From Cedecea colo (lineage in GTDB: Bacteria > Pseudomonadota > Gammaproteobacteria > Enterobacterales > Enterobacteriaceae), in contig NZ_SOYS01000001.1 in assembly GCF_011808225.1 (NCBI RefSeq), positions 572,517 through 636,516 of the forward strand: 64,000 bases of DNA, in the 5' to 3' direction. The translations under genes and the position numbers were made by a program. The notes under the pieces were generated by a model, which ran no database searches, was not told the origin of the DNA, and was given only the letters and a program-made list of their open reading frames with translations. Positions 9,590-18,676 of the stretch are shown one piece after another. Position 1 is the first letter of the stretch. Each line of letters begins with the position of its first letter.

Positions 9590-10602
9590 CAATGATAACC
9601 CTCCCCGTGCTGCACTTTGCCGCGGAACACGTAATAGCTCCAGAAGGTGTAGACCAGAATTATTGGGATAATAAACAGCGCGCCAATCAGCATAAAGCCC
9701 TGGCTTTGCGGCGGCGCCGCCGCTTGCCACAGCGTCACGGAAGGCGGAATGATATGTGGCCAGATGCTGATACCCAGGCCGCTAAAGCCCAGGAATATCA
9801 GCACCAGCGTCAGCACAAACGGCGTACTGTGCAGGCCGGTTTCTGAGGTCGCGCTTTTCCATAACCAGACGCTGCACAGGAGTACCAGCACAGGAACCGG
9901 CAGCAGCCAGAACAGATTGGGCAGGCTAAACCAGCGGGTGGCGATTTGCGCATGGGTAAGCGGCGTCCAGATACTGATAATGGCGATAATAACCAACAGC
10001 GCCAGCAGCAGCGGTTTCAGCAGTTCGCGCATTTTAGCCAGTAAAGAAGCTTCGCTTTTCATCACCAGCCAGCTTGCGCCCAGCAGGGCATAGGCCACAA
10101 CCAGCCCCAGGCCGCAAAACAGATTAAAAGGCGTCAGCCAGTCAAGCTGCGATCCCGCGAAGGTGCGTCCCGCAACGGGGAACCCGGAGATAACCGCTCC
10201 GACGGCGATGCCCTGGCAGAAGGTGGCCAGAATCGATCCGCTAAGAAACGCCTTATCCCAGAACGGGCGATGCGCAGGCGTTGCTTTAAAGCGAAACTCA
10301 AAAGCCACCCCGCGGAAAATCAGCCCGATCAGCATCAGCGTAAGCGGGATGGTCAGCGCATCAATAATCACCGCGTACGCCAGCGGGAAGGCGCCAAACA
10401 GCCCGGCACCGCCGAGGACCAGCCAGGTTTCATTGCCGTCCCAGACCGGGGCGACGGTATTTACCATCACGTCGCGATCTGCGTTATTGCGAATAAACGG
10501 GAAGAGGATACCGATGCCTAAATCGAAACCGTCCATCACGATATACATCAGCGTGGAAAAGACGATGATCACAAACCAGATAATGGAAAGATCGATGCCC
10601 AT
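9589..10602 (-). CDS. Cytochrome bd-type quinol oxidase subunit II, CIO-like (CydB/CioB)
   Basis: A 337-residue protein with about eight to nine membrane segments. The N-terminal VMDGFDLGIGILFPF and the GNETWLVLGGAGLFGAFP block are hallmarks of subunit II of bd oxidases. It assembles with subunit I in the inner membrane to reduce oxygen to water at the expense of quinol. Its ATG overlaps the TAA of the subunit I gene (TAATG). Length and the short neighbouring loop features of subunit I fit the cyanide-insensitive (CIO) branch rather than CydB or AppB proper. Confidence 0.9.
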   Translation of the reverse strand: MGIDLSIIWFVIIVFSTLMYIVMDGFDLGIGILFPFIRNNADRDVMVNTVAPVWDGNETWLVLGGAGLFGAFPLAYAVIIDALTIPLTLMLIGLIFRGVAFEFRFKATPAHRPFWDKAFLSGSILATFCQGIAVGAVISGFPVAGRTFAGSQLDWLTPFNLFCGLGLVVAYALLGASWLVMKSEASLLAKMRELLKPLLLALLVIIAIISIWTPLTHAQIATRWFSLPNLFWLLPVPVLVLLCSVWLWKSATSETGLHSTPFVLTLVLIFLGFSGLGISIWPHIIPPSVTLWQAAAPPQSQGFMLIGALFIIPIILVYTFWSYYVFRGKVQHGEGYH

Positions 10603-11996
10603 TAGCGTTTCTCCTCAATCCGGTCAGGCGCTGCCGAAAGCGGACGGGCCGGAGTGCCGTCAGTTGGATGGTCATCAAACGGCTGCGGGCCTTTTTTGAT
10701 TAACCTGATCATATAGAGGTAACCTACGCCGAACACGGACGTATAGACCACCAGGAACGCCAGCAGGCTGAGGCTCATCTGCAAGTCACTGCGCGCGGAT
10801 ACCGCATCTCTGGTGCGCATCAAACCATAAACCACCCAGGGCTGGCGGCCCATTTCGGTGGTTATCCAACCGGCCAGAATGGCAATCAGCCCCGCCGGCC
10901 CCATCCATAATGCAAAATGCAGGAACGGGCGGCATTCATAAAGTCGCCGACGGTAACGCAGCCACAGGCTTATCAGGCCAAGCAAAATCATCAACATAGC
11001 GAGGCCGACCATGATGCGGAATGACCAGAACACGGTGGTTGAGTTTGGCCTGTCTTCTTTCGGAAATCCTTTTAGCGCCGGCACCTGTTTATCCAGGCTG
11101 TGCGTGAGGATAAGGCTGCCCAGCGCCGGAATTTCCAGCCCGTAGCGCGTGCGTTCCTGCTCCATATCAGGCCAGCCAAACAGCAGCAGCGGCGTCGGCT
11201 TGCCCGGCACGTTTTCCCAGTGGCCTTCGATAGCCGCAATTTTTGCAGGCTGATGCTCCAGGGTATTCAGGCCATGCATATCGCCGATGACCGCCTGTAT
11301 GGGAGCAACGATAACCGCCATCCACAGCGCCATGGAAAACATCGTCTTAATGGCCGGCGTTCTGTCACCGCGCAGCAGATGCCAGGCGGCAGAAGCCCCG
11401 ACAAAAAAGGCGCTGCTGAGGAAGGCGGCAACGGACATATGCAGCAGGCGATAGGGGAACGAGGGATTAAACACCACCGCAAACCAGTCCACCGGCACGA
11501 CCTGGCCGTTCACGATTTCAAACCCTTGCGGCGTCTGCATCCAGCTGTTGGAAGCCAGGATCCAGAATGTCGAGACGAGGGTGCCAAGCGCAACCATACA
11601 GGTGGCTAAAAAGTGCAGGCCAGGCCCGACGCGCTGCCAGCCAAACAGCATTACGCCAAGGAAACCGGCTTCCAGGAAGAACGCGGTCAGCACTTCATAC
11701 GTCAGCAGCGGGCCGGTAATGCTGCCGGCGAATTGTGAAAACCCGCTCCAGTTAGTGCCGAACTGATAGGCCATCACCAGGCCGGATACCACGCCCATGC
11801 CGAAGTTAACGGCAAAAATTTTTGACCAGAAGTGATAGAGCGAACGGTAAACCGGATTTTTTGTTTTCAGCCATAGCCCTTCGAGTACCGCCAGATAGCT
11901 GGCGAGCCCGATGGTGATGGCGGGGAAAATAATGTGGAAGGAGATAGTAAAAGCAAACTGAATCCTTGCCAGGTGAAAAGCATCTAAACCAAACAT
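10602..11996 (-). CDS. Cytochrome bd-type quinol oxidase subunit I, CIO-like (CydA/CioA)
   Basis: A 464-residue haem-carrying subunit. Visible features are the N-terminal FHLARIQFAFTISFH with the haem ligand His21, the HMSVAAF histidine near 186 of haem b558, and the GRQPWVVYG signature near 390. The periplasmic Q-loop after PAKIAAIEGHW is short, as in the CIO subfamily, which tends to show low cyanide sensitivity. The start at 11996 has GAGG 6 bases upstream; an earlier in-frame codon would add MRLC and has no better site. It is first in the cydAB-DUF2474 operon, divergent from ydcR. Confidence 0.92.
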   Translation of the reverse strand: MFGLDAFHLARIQFAFTISFHIIFPAITIGLASYLAVLEGLWLKTKNPVYRSLYHFWSKIFAVNFGMGVVSGLVMAYQFGTNWSGFSQFAGSITGPLLTYEVLTAFFLEAGFLGVMLFGWQRVGPGLHFLATCMVALGTLVSTFWILASNSWMQTPQGFEIVNGQVVPVDWFAVVFNPSFPYRLLHMSVAAFLSSAFFVGASAAWHLLRGDRTPAIKTMFSMALWMAVIVAPIQAVIGDMHGLNTLEHQPAKIAAIEGHWENVPGKPTPLLLFGWPDMEQERTRYGLEIPALGSLILTHSLDKQVPALKGFPKEDRPNSTTVFWSFRIMVGLAMLMILLGLISLWLRYRRRLYECRPFLHFALWMGPAGLIAILAGWITTEMGRQPWVVYGLMRTRDAVSARSDLQMSLSLLAFLVVYTSVFGVGYLYMIRLIKKGPQPFDDHPTDGTPARPLSAAPDRIEEKR

Positions 11997-12142
11997 ACAT
12001 AACCTCACGGCACATAAACGACCCGGCTATGGTAGTCCCTCGCCTCAGTCAGGGTCAGAAACAGTAAACGCTTATTTGACTATAACAGTTAATGAAAAAA
12101 GCGTATTTTTAACCGGGTGATATAGTTACGGACAAGAGATCA

Positions 12143-13555
12143 ATGAAAAAGTATCAGCGGCTGGCGCAACAAATTATAGACCAGATAGCGCTGGGGGTTT
12201 GGTTGCCGGGGGATCGCCTGCCGTCTTTGCGCGAACAGGTTGCCCACAGCGGCATGAGTTTTATGACCGTGGGGCATGCGTATCAGGTGCTGGAAAGCCA
12301 GGGTGTGGTTGTAGCGCGCCCGCAATCCGGCTATTACGTTGCGCCGCGCCCGGTTATCCGCGCTACGCCTGCGCCAGTAAAAGTGATGCGCGACGAGGCC
12401 GTAGATATCAACACCTATATCTTTGACGTTTTGCAGGCAAGCTGTGATGCTTCCGTGGTGCCGTTTGGCTCCGCGTTTCCCGATCCGCGCCTGTTTCCTT
12501 TGCAGCAGCTAAACCGGTCGCTTGCCACGGTCAGCAAAACGGCCACGGCCATGAGCGTTATTGAAAGCCTGCCTCCGGGTAACGAAGCCCTGCGCCACGC
12601 CATCGCCCGTCGCTATGCGCAGCAGGGAATGCAGGTTTCCCCCGATGAGATTGTTATCACCGCGGGTGCTCTGGAGGCGTTAAACCTCAGCCTGCAGGCC
12701 GTGACCGAGCCAGGCGACTGGGTAATAGTGGAAAATCCGTGTTTTTACGGCGCGCTTCAGGCGCTGGAACGCCTGCGTCTTAAGGCGCTTTCGGTAGCGA
12801 CTGACCCGGAAAACGGCATCGATCTTACGGCCCTGAAGCAAGCCCTGAACGATTATCCCGTGAAGGCGTGCTGGCTGATGACCAACAGCCAGAACCCTCT
12901 GGGCGTGACGCTTTCGCCGGAGAAAAAACGCCAGCTTGTTTCGCTCCTGCAGGAACATAACGTCACGCTGATTGAGGACGACGTTTACAGCGAGCTGTAT
13001 TACGGGCGTGAACGTCCGTTGCCCGCCCGGGCATGGGATGAGCAGGGAATGACGCTGCACTGCTCGTCGTTCTCAAAATGTCTTGTCGCAGGTTTTCGTA
13101 TTGGTTGGGTGGCCGCAGGCAGGCATGCGCGGCGCATCCAACAGCTACAGTTAATGAGCACGCTGTCCACCAGTTCGCCCATGCAGCTGGCGCTGGTAGA
13201 TTATCTGGCGACCAAACGTTACGACACCCATCTGAAGCGCTTAAGAAGAACGCTGGCGGAACGTAAACAACAGGCGTGGCAGGCGCTGCATACGCTTTTG
13301 CCTGCGGAGGTAAAAATCCATCGCAGCGAAAGCGGCTATTTTTTATGGCTTGAACTGCCGGAATATATGAATGCAAGCCTGCTCAGCGAACAGGCCATCG
13401 CGCATAAAATCAGTATCGCACCGGGGAAAATGTTTACTACCGGCCGCGCCTGGGATAACTATTTTCGTCTCAACGCCTCATGGGCCTGGGGCGAAAGAGA
13501 ACAGCAGGCCATAGTGACGTTGTCACATTTGATTGAATCACAGCGTAAAGCATAA
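12143..13555 (+). CDS. ydcR: MocR/GntR-type regulator with aminotransferase-like domain, YdcR
   Basis: A 470-residue protein with an N-terminal GntR winged helix (residues 1-70, LPSLREQVA and the YQVLESQGVV wing) fused to a fold-type I PLP-dependent aminotransferase-like domain. The PLP lysine is Lys312 in SSFSKCLVAGFRIGW, with supporting Asn251/Pro252 in SQNPLG and Asp280 in EDDVYSEL. Such MocR proteins use PLP and an amino compound as effectors. In E. coli ydcR sits beside ydcSTUV-patD and is presumed to control it; here a Mop-domain gene and a VOC gene intervene. ATG at 12143. Confidence 0.9.
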   Translation: MKKYQRLAQQIIDQIALGVWLPGDRLPSLREQVAHSGMSFMTVGHAYQVLESQGVVVARPQSGYYVAPRPVIRATPAPVKVMRDEAVDINTYIFDVLQASCDASVVPFGSAFPDPRLFPLQQLNRSLATVSKTATAMSVIESLPPGNEALRHAIARRYAQQGMQVSPDEIVITAGALEALNLSLQAVTEPGDWVIVENPCFYGALQALERLRLKALSVATDPENGIDLTALKQALNDYPVKACWLMTNSQNPLGVTLSPEKKRQLVSLLQEHNVTLIEDDVYSELYYGRERPLPARAWDEQGMTLHCSSFSKCLVAGFRIGWVAAGRHARRIQQLQLMSTLSTSSPMQLALVDYLATKRYDTHLKRLRRTLAERKQQAWQALHTLLPAEVKIHRSESGYFLWLELPEYMNASLLSEQAIAHKISIAPGKMFTTGRAWDNYFRLNASWAWGEREQQAIVTLSHLIESQRKA

Positions 13556-13582
13556 AGGCGGATCGCTTGCTGCCGTCCGTTA

Positions 13583-14011
13583 TTACTTCTTCACCGCCAG
13601 CAAAACGGAAGATGCCTTAATCAGCGCGATTAAGCGGCTGCCATTTTTCAGCGCCATTTCATCGACGGCTTCGTTAGTGATAACAGCGGTCAGTTCCGTT
13701 CCACCGTCGACGGATACATTTACCGTGGTGCTTACCGCGCCTCTCAACAGCGAAAGTACGGAGCCTGCGAACTGGTTGCGTGCGGAAAACTGATAGCCGC
13801 AATCTTCGGTAGCCAGCGTGACCCAGGGAGCTTTGATCAGAGCGATAACCTCTTTGCCGGGTTTCAAATCCAGCGCCTGCACGCTGTTGCGCGTAACAAC
13901 GGCTATCAGTTTGCCTCCGCTGTTTAGCGTGATTTCTACTTCGTCATTTATCGCGCCATCGGCAATGTGGCTGACTTTGCCCGTTAACTGGTTGCGAGAA
14001 GAGATGGTCAT
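13583..14011 (-). CDS. Molybdenum-pterin/oxyanion-binding protein with two Mop (TOBE) domains
   Basis: A 142-residue protein made of two tandem copies of the roughly 68-residue Mop domain: residues 2-68 begin SSRNQLTGKVSHI and residues 74-140 begin SARNQFAGSVLSL. Each has the characteristic RNQ..G.V, VTRNSVQALDL/ITNEAVDEMAL and LIKA..V.LA strands. ModG-like di-Mop proteins of this size bind molybdate or tungstate in the cytoplasm and are thought to act in storage or homeostasis. No mod or moe genes adjoin it; it lies between ydcR and a VOC gene on the opposite strand. Confidence 0.88.
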   Translation of the reverse strand: MTISSRNQLTGKVSHIADGAINDEVEITLNSGGKLIAVVTRNSVQALDLKPGKEVIALIKAPWVTLATEDCGYQFSARNQFAGSVLSLLRGAVSTTVNVSVDGGTELTAVITNEAVDEMALKNGSRLIALIKASSVLLAVKK

Positions 14012-14053
14012 AGAGCCTCCGGAAGAATAAAAGTTAGTCTTAAGCGTAGAACA

Positions 14054-14440
14054 TCAGGATGTGATCTCAATCAGATTGCCATCCGGGTCGGCAATCACGG
14101 CTTCGTAAAAACCGTCGCCGGTCCAGCGTGCGGCATGAACCAGGGCGTCAGATGATTTGAGCGCTGCGGCCAGTCTGTCGACGGCCTCGACGGAGCCCAG
14201 GCTTATGGCGATATGCGCCCAGCCGGTGCGGTTGTCTTCACGAGGCGGCTTATCAACCAGGCCTGGCAGCGTCATGAGTTCAAGCGCCGGGCCATTCTCC
14301 AGGGTGACGAAGCGCGAGACAAAGCCTGCACGCCGTTTTGAATGATAAGCCTCACCCAGGGTAGCGTTAAAATGCTGACGCCAGAAACTGGCGGCACGAT
14401 CCAGATCGTTGGTCCATAACGCGATATGAGCAACCTGCAC
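14054..14440 (-). CDS. VOC-family (glyoxalase/bleomycin-resistance-like) protein
   Basis: A 128-residue protein with the paired beta-alpha-beta-beta-beta modules of the vicinal oxygen chelate fold. VAHIALWTNDLDRAASFW opens module one, with metal-ligand position His5. GWAHIAISLGS opens module two, with His near 75. The C-terminal ADPDGNLIEI supplies the usual glutamate. Glu53 in ALELM completes a plausible metal site. Members include lactoylglutathione lyase and antibiotic-binding proteins; which applies here is unknown. It is monocistronic or follows nothing on its strand. Confidence 0.8.
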   Translation of the reverse strand: MQVAHIALWTNDLDRAASFWRQHFNATLGEAYHSKRRAGFVSRFVTLENGPALELMTLPGLVDKPPREDNRTGWAHIAISLGSVEAVDRLAAALKSSDALVHAARWTGDGFYEAVIADPDGNLIEITS

Positions 14441-14742
14441 TTTCCACCTCCATCCATATGAAATTTTTATAATTACCTAAAACAGGCCGCTTACGGAAGC
14501 GGCGCATTCATATGCTGTCTACGCTTGAAAAATCATCCCTTACGGTACCCTGGAGCGGTTAAATCTGCTAAGAGTCCCGGTCAGTTTTACTGCGCGGTCT
14601 ATCACAACCTGACGAAATTTACGCCTGCCGCCATGCTCGTCATATTGGCGCAGACTATTGTTTTTTTACGGGGATTTTTTCGTGCTTCCGCGCCTGTATC
14701 CAGCCGCGCGCCGCTTTTATCTTTCAGACAGGAGTACCAGCA
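14441..14742. other. Intergenic region upstream of ydcS
   Basis: About 300 bases between divergent genes. The small frames on both strands show no ribosome site or family features. It must hold the ydcS promoter and any YdcR or nitrogen-control sites. I see a small GC-rich repeat (GCCGCTTACGGAAGCGGC, 14485-14502) but no convincing operator. Confidence 0.4.
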
Positions 14743-15888
14743 ATGCGTACAAAACAGGCTCTGTGGACCCTTTCCTCCCTCTGTTTGACCGTGCTCTCAG
14801 CGCAGGCGGCGGGGCTTCCCACTCAGATTGGCGAAGGCGAAGGACAGTTAGATATCATCGCCTGGCCGGGCTATATCGAACGGGGCGATACCGATAAACA
14901 GTATGACTGGGTGACCGGTTTTGAGAAAGAAACCGGCTGCAAGGTGAATGTCAAAACGGCGGCCACCTCCGATGAGATGGTAAGCCTGATGGCGAAAGGC
15001 GGTTACGATCTGGTGACGGCCTCGGGCGATGCGTCGCTGCGCCTTATCATGGGAAAACGCGTTCAGCCGATTAATACAGCGCTTATCCCGAACTGGAAGG
15101 ATGTCGATCCCCGTCTGGAGAAAGGCTCCTGGTTTAACGTCGATGGGAAAGTCTACGGCACGCCTTATCAGTGGGGGCCAAACCTGCTGATGTACAACAC
15201 CAAAACGTTCCCGACGCCGCCGGATAGCTGGGGCGTGCTGTTTGTAAAACAAAATCTGCCGGATGGCAAAACAAACCAGGGCCGCGTGCAGGCCTACGAC
15301 GGCCCGATTTATATCGCGGATGCGGCGCTTTATGTCAAGGCCACTCAGCCACAGCTTGGCATCAAGGATCCGTATCAGCTCACCGAAGATCAATATCAGG
15401 CGGTGCTGAAAGTGCTGCGCGATCAGCATGCCCTGATCCATCGCTACTGGCACGATACCACCGTGCAGATGAGCGATTTCAAAAATGAGGGCGTAGTGGC
15501 CTCCAGCGCCTGGCCTTATCAGGCTAACGCCCTGAAAGGAGAAGGCCAGCCCATTGCCACCGTGTTCCCGAAAGAAGGCGTCACCGGCTGGGCGGATACC
15601 ACCATGCTGCATGCCGATGCGAAGCATATGAACTGCGCCTATAAATGGATGAACTGGTCGCTTAAGCCAAAAGTGCAGGGGGATGTGGCGGCGTGGTTTG
15701 GCTCGCTGCCGGTTGTCGCTCAGGGGTGCAAAGCGAGCCAGCTTCTGGGTGATAAAGGCTGTGAAACCAACGGCTACGACTTCTTCGACAAAATCATGTT
15801 CTGGAAAACGCCCGTGGCCAGCGGCGGTAAGTTTGTCCCTTACAGCCGCTGGACGCAGGACTACATCGCCATTATGGGCGGCCGTTAA
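14743..15888 (+). CDS. ydcS: Periplasmic polyamine-type solute-binding protein YdcS
   Basis: A 381-residue PotD/PotF-like binding protein with a signal peptide ending near residue 22 (SLCLTVLSAQAAGLP). The segment GQLDIIAWPGYIERG is the family opening, and aromatic-acidic ligand-pocket stretches follow (LVTASGDAS, YGTPYQWGPNLLMYN, SSAWPYQAN). In E. coli this operon is a putative putrescine/spermidine importer; YdcS has also been reported to make short polyhydroxybutyrate. AGGAG precedes the ATG. It leads the ydcSTUV-patD operon, 14 bases before ydcT. Confidence 0.93.
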   Translation: MRTKQALWTLSSLCLTVLSAQAAGLPTQIGEGEGQLDIIAWPGYIERGDTDKQYDWVTGFEKETGCKVNVKTAATSDEMVSLMAKGGYDLVTASGDASLRLIMGKRVQPINTALIPNWKDVDPRLEKGSWFNVDGKVYGTPYQWGPNLLMYNTKTFPTPPDSWGVLFVKQNLPDGKTNQGRVQAYDGPIYIADAALYVKATQPQLGIKDPYQLTEDQYQAVLKVLRDQHALIHRYWHDTTVQMSDFKNEGVVASSAWPYQANALKGEGQPIATVFPKEGVTGWADTTMLHADAKHMNCAYKWMNWSLKPKVQGDVAAWFGSLPVVAQGCKASQLLGDKGCETNGYDFFDKIMFWKTPVASGGKFVPYSRWTQDYIAIMGGR

Positions 15889-15902
15889 ACCCGGAGGTTG
15901 GG

Positions 15903-16916
15903 ATGTCTTACGCCGTTCAGTTTCATAATGTTTCGCGGGTTTATGGTGATGTGCGCGCCGTGGACGGCGTGTCCATTGATATCGCCGACGGGGAGTTCTT
16001 CTCGCTGCTTGGGCCTTCCGGCTCGGGCAAAACCACCTGCCTGCGGATGATTGCCGGTTTTGAGCAGGTTTCCAGCGGCACACTCTCTCTGTTCGGCCAG
16101 CCGGCACAGGAGGTGCCGCCGTATCAGCGCGATGTGAATACGGTGTTTCAGGATTATGCCTTGTTCCCGCATATGACGGTGCTGGAAAACGTCGCTTATG
16201 GGCTGATGGTGAAAGGTATCGATAAGAAAACCCGGCAGGCCGCGGCCCAGGCGGCGCTTGAGCAGGTTGCGCTCGGATTTGTTCATGCCCGCAAACCGTC
16301 GCAGCTTTCTGGCGGGCAGCGTCAGCGCGTGGCTTTAGCGCGTGCGCTGGTTAATCGTCCCCGCGTACTGCTGCTTGATGAGCCGCTTGGCGCGCTTGAT
16401 TTGAAGCTGCGCGAGCAGATGCAGGGCGAGCTGAAAAAACTCCAGCGCGAACTGGGCATCACTTTTATCTTCGTCACCCACGATCAGAGCGAAGCGCTCT
16501 CCATGTCCGATCGCGTGGCGGTGTTCAATAACGGACGCATTGAGCAGGTCGATACGCCGCGCCAGCTTTATATGCAGCCGCGCACGGCGTTTGTCGCCAG
16601 CTTTGTCGGCACCTCGAACGTTATCGCGCCCGAACTGGCGGCGAAGCTCTGCGGTCAGCAAAGCCTATTTTCACTGCGCCCGGAGCATATTGTTATCGAC
16701 AGTGAAGGGGAGATTCAGGCCGCTGGGACGGTGCAGGAGATCCATTACCAGGGAGCTGCCACGCGGCTGGAATTGCGTCTGGCCGGAGGTGAAAAGCTGC
16801 TGGTCAGCGAGGCTAATCCGCAGCGGCTTATCGCTGATGAGCGCTATCAGATTGGGCAACAGGTAACGGCGGCTTGGCCGCGTGCGGCTATGGTGCCGCT
16901 GCACGGAGAAGGATGA
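15903..16916 (+). CDS. ydcT: ABC ATPase YdcT of the putative polyamine importer
   Basis: A 337-residue PotA-like ATPase: Walker A GPSGSGKTT at 37-45, Q-loop FQDYALFPHM, signature LSGGQRQR, Walker B VLLLDEPLGALD, and H-loop VTHDQSEAL. The C-terminal third is a TOBE-type domain (SLRPEHIVI). It energises import through YdcU and YdcV. The stop codon lies one base before the ydcU start. Confidence 0.95.
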   Translation: MSYAVQFHNVSRVYGDVRAVDGVSIDIADGEFFSLLGPSGSGKTTCLRMIAGFEQVSSGTLSLFGQPAQEVPPYQRDVNTVFQDYALFPHMTVLENVAYGLMVKGIDKKTRQAAAQAALEQVALGFVHARKPSQLSGGQRQRVALARALVNRPRVLLLDEPLGALDLKLREQMQGELKKLQRELGITFIFVTHDQSEALSMSDRVAVFNNGRIEQVDTPRQLYMQPRTAFVASFVGTSNVIAPELAAKLCGQQSLFSLRPEHIVIDSEGEIQAAGTVQEIHYQGAATRLELRLAGGEKLLVSEANPQRLIADERYQIGQQVTAAWPRAAMVPLHGEG

Positions 16917-16917
16917 A

Positions 16918-17862
16918 ATGGATATGAGCCTTCCCGCCGCCCGGAACGAGCGACGTTTGATGCGTCGCCTGGCCACCTTCCTCTGGCAGCGCCCGGCGTT
17001 CTGGCTGGCGCTGCTACTGTTGCCGCCGCTGCTGTGGTTCGGCGTGATTTATTTTGGATCGCTGCTGACGCTGCTCTGGCAGGGCTTCTATACCTTCGAC
17101 GATTTCACCATGTCGGTGACGCCGGATCTGACGCTGGCAAACCTGACGGCGCTTTTCCACCCGGCCAACTACGACATTATTTTACGCACGCTCATCATGG
17201 CGATAGCCGTCACGCTGGCAAGCGCGGTACTGGCCTTTCCGATGGCGTATTACATGGCGCGCTACACCAGCGGCAAGCTAAAGGCGTTCTTTTATATCGC
17301 AGTGATGCTGCCGATGTGGGCGAGCTACATCGTCAAGGCTTATGCCTGGACGCTGCTGCTGGCGCGCGATGGCGTGGCGCAGTGGTTTTTACAGCATCTT
17401 GGGCTGGAGCCGGTGCTGAGCGCGATACTGACGCTTCCCGCCGTGGGCGGCAACACGCTGTCCACCTCGGGGCTAGGACGTTTCCTGGTGTTTGTCTATA
17501 TCTGGCTGCCGTTTATGATTTTGCCGATCCAGGCAGCGCTTGAGCGGCTACCGCCTTCTTTGCTTCAGGCTTCTGCGGATCTGGGCGCGCGGCCAACGCA
17601 AACGTTCCGCCACGTTATTCTTCCGCTCGCCATTCCGGGCGTGGCGGCGGGGTCAATTTTCACCTTTTCCTTAACGCTCGGCGACTTCATTGTGCCGCAG
17701 CTGGTGGGGCCGCCGGGATATTTCATCGGCAATATGGTTTATTCCCAGCAGGGGGCGATTGGCAACATGCCGATGGCGGCGGCTTTTACGCTGGTGCCCA
17801 TTGTGCTGATCGCCATTTATTTGACGATCGTTAAACGTCTGGGGGCCTTCGATGCACTCTGA
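16918..17862 (+). CDS. ydcU: ABC permease YdcU of the putative polyamine importer
   Basis: A 314-residue PotB-like permease with about six membrane segments. The coupling loop is [20 protein letters not shown] near residues 220-240. The body is close to E. coli YdcU, for example [18 protein letters not shown] chose the ATG at 16918, preceded by GGAG at 9 bases; an ATG two codons later is possible, and a frame opening at 16882 inside ydcT is not. It overlaps ydcV by 11 bases. Confidence 0.94.
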   Translation: MDMSLPAARNERRLMRRLATFLWQRPAFWLALLLLPPLLWFGVIYFGSLLTLLWQGFYTFDDFTMSVTPDLTLANLTALFHPANYDIILRTLIMAIAVTLASAVLAFPMAYYMARYTSGKLKAFFYIAVMLPMWASYIVKAYAWTLLLARDGVAQWFLQHLGLEPVLSAILTLPAVGGNTLSTSGLGRFLVFVYIWLPFMILPIQAALERLPPSLLQASADLGARPTQTFRHVILPLAIPGVAAGSIFTFSLTLGDFIVPQLVGPPGYFIGNMVYSQQGAIGNMPMAAAFTLVPIVLIAIYLTIVKRLGAFDAL

Positions 17863-18658
17863 ACGCGCGCCGCTGCTGCTAAAGATTGCCGCCTGGGGCG
17901 GAGTGATCTTTCTGCATTTTCCACTGCTCATTATCGCGCTTTACGCGTTTAACACCGAAGAGGCAGCTTTCAGCTTTCCACCGCAGGGTTTGACGCTGCG
18001 CTGGTTTAGCGTTGCGGCGGCGCGGGGCGACGTCCTTGTTGCCGTGACGTTGTCACTTAAGGTTGCCGCGCTGGCGACTATAATTGCTTTGATCCTCGGC
18101 ACGCTGGCCGCTGCAGCCCTCTGGCGACGCGAATTTTTCGGCAAGAACGCCATCTCTTTGTTGATGCTGCTGCCCATTGCGCTGCCGGGCATTATCACCG
18201 GTATCGCGCTGCTTACCGCGTTTAAAACGCTGAGCATTGAGCCGGGATTTCTCACCATCGTAACGGGGCATGCCACTTTCTGCGTGGTGATTGTTTTCAA
18301 CAACGTGATTGCACGTTTTCGACGCACCTCTTACAGCCTGATTGAGGCGTCGATGGATTTGGGCGCAGACGGCTGGCAAACCTTCCGCTATGTGATGTTG
18401 CCGAATCTGGGTTCGGCGCTGCTGGCAGGCGGCATGCTGGCTTTTGCGCTGTCGTTTGATGAAATTATCGTCACTACCTTTACCGCCGGACATGAACGTA
18501 CCTTGCCGCTGTGGCTGCTTAATCAGCTCGGCAGGCCGCGTGAAGTGCCCGTGACCAACGTGGTCGCTCTGCTGGTAATGTTGATGACCACCATTCCTAT
18601 TTTAGGGGCGTACTGGCTGAGCCGCGGCGGAGATGACGTTGCGGGCAGCGGGAAATAA
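17852..18658 (+). CDS. ydcV: ABC permease YdcV of the putative polyamine importer
   Basis: A 268-residue PotC-like permease with six hydrophobic segments and coupling loop [20 protein letters not shown] near residues 160-180. It forms the channel with YdcU. Translation is probably coupled through the 11-base overlap. The patD start follows 18 bases after its stop, with GAGAAGG between, so dehydrogenase and importer belong to one operon. Confidence 0.95.
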   Translation: MHSERAPLLLKIAAWGGVIFLHFPLLIIALYAFNTEEAAFSFPPQGLTLRWFSVAAARGDVLVAVTLSLKVAALATIIALILGTLAAAALWRREFFGKNAISLLMLLPIALPGIITGIALLTAFKTLSIEPGFLTIVTGHATFCVVIVFNNVIARFRRTSYSLIEASMDLGADGWQTFRYVMLPNLGSALLAGGMLAFALSFDEIIVTTFTAGHERTLPLWLLNQLGRPREVPVTNVVALLVMLMTTIPILGAYWLSRGGDDVAGSGK

Positions 18659-18676
18659 CTTGAGAAGGGTATCGCT

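Noticed and set aside
12076-12110. TTGACT followed by A/T-rich sequence as a promoter for ydcR
   Set aside because: No acceptable -10 hexamer at 16-18 bases; cannot be supported from sequence alone.
14525-14788. Plus-strand 87-codon frame before ydcS
   Set aside because: Overlaps the ydcS start in another frame, is cysteine/arginine rich, and has no family match that I recognise.
14848-16107. 419-codon minus-strand frame across ydcS and ydcT
   Set aside because: Antisense shadow of two recognised genes; the translation resembles no family and is Arg/His rich.
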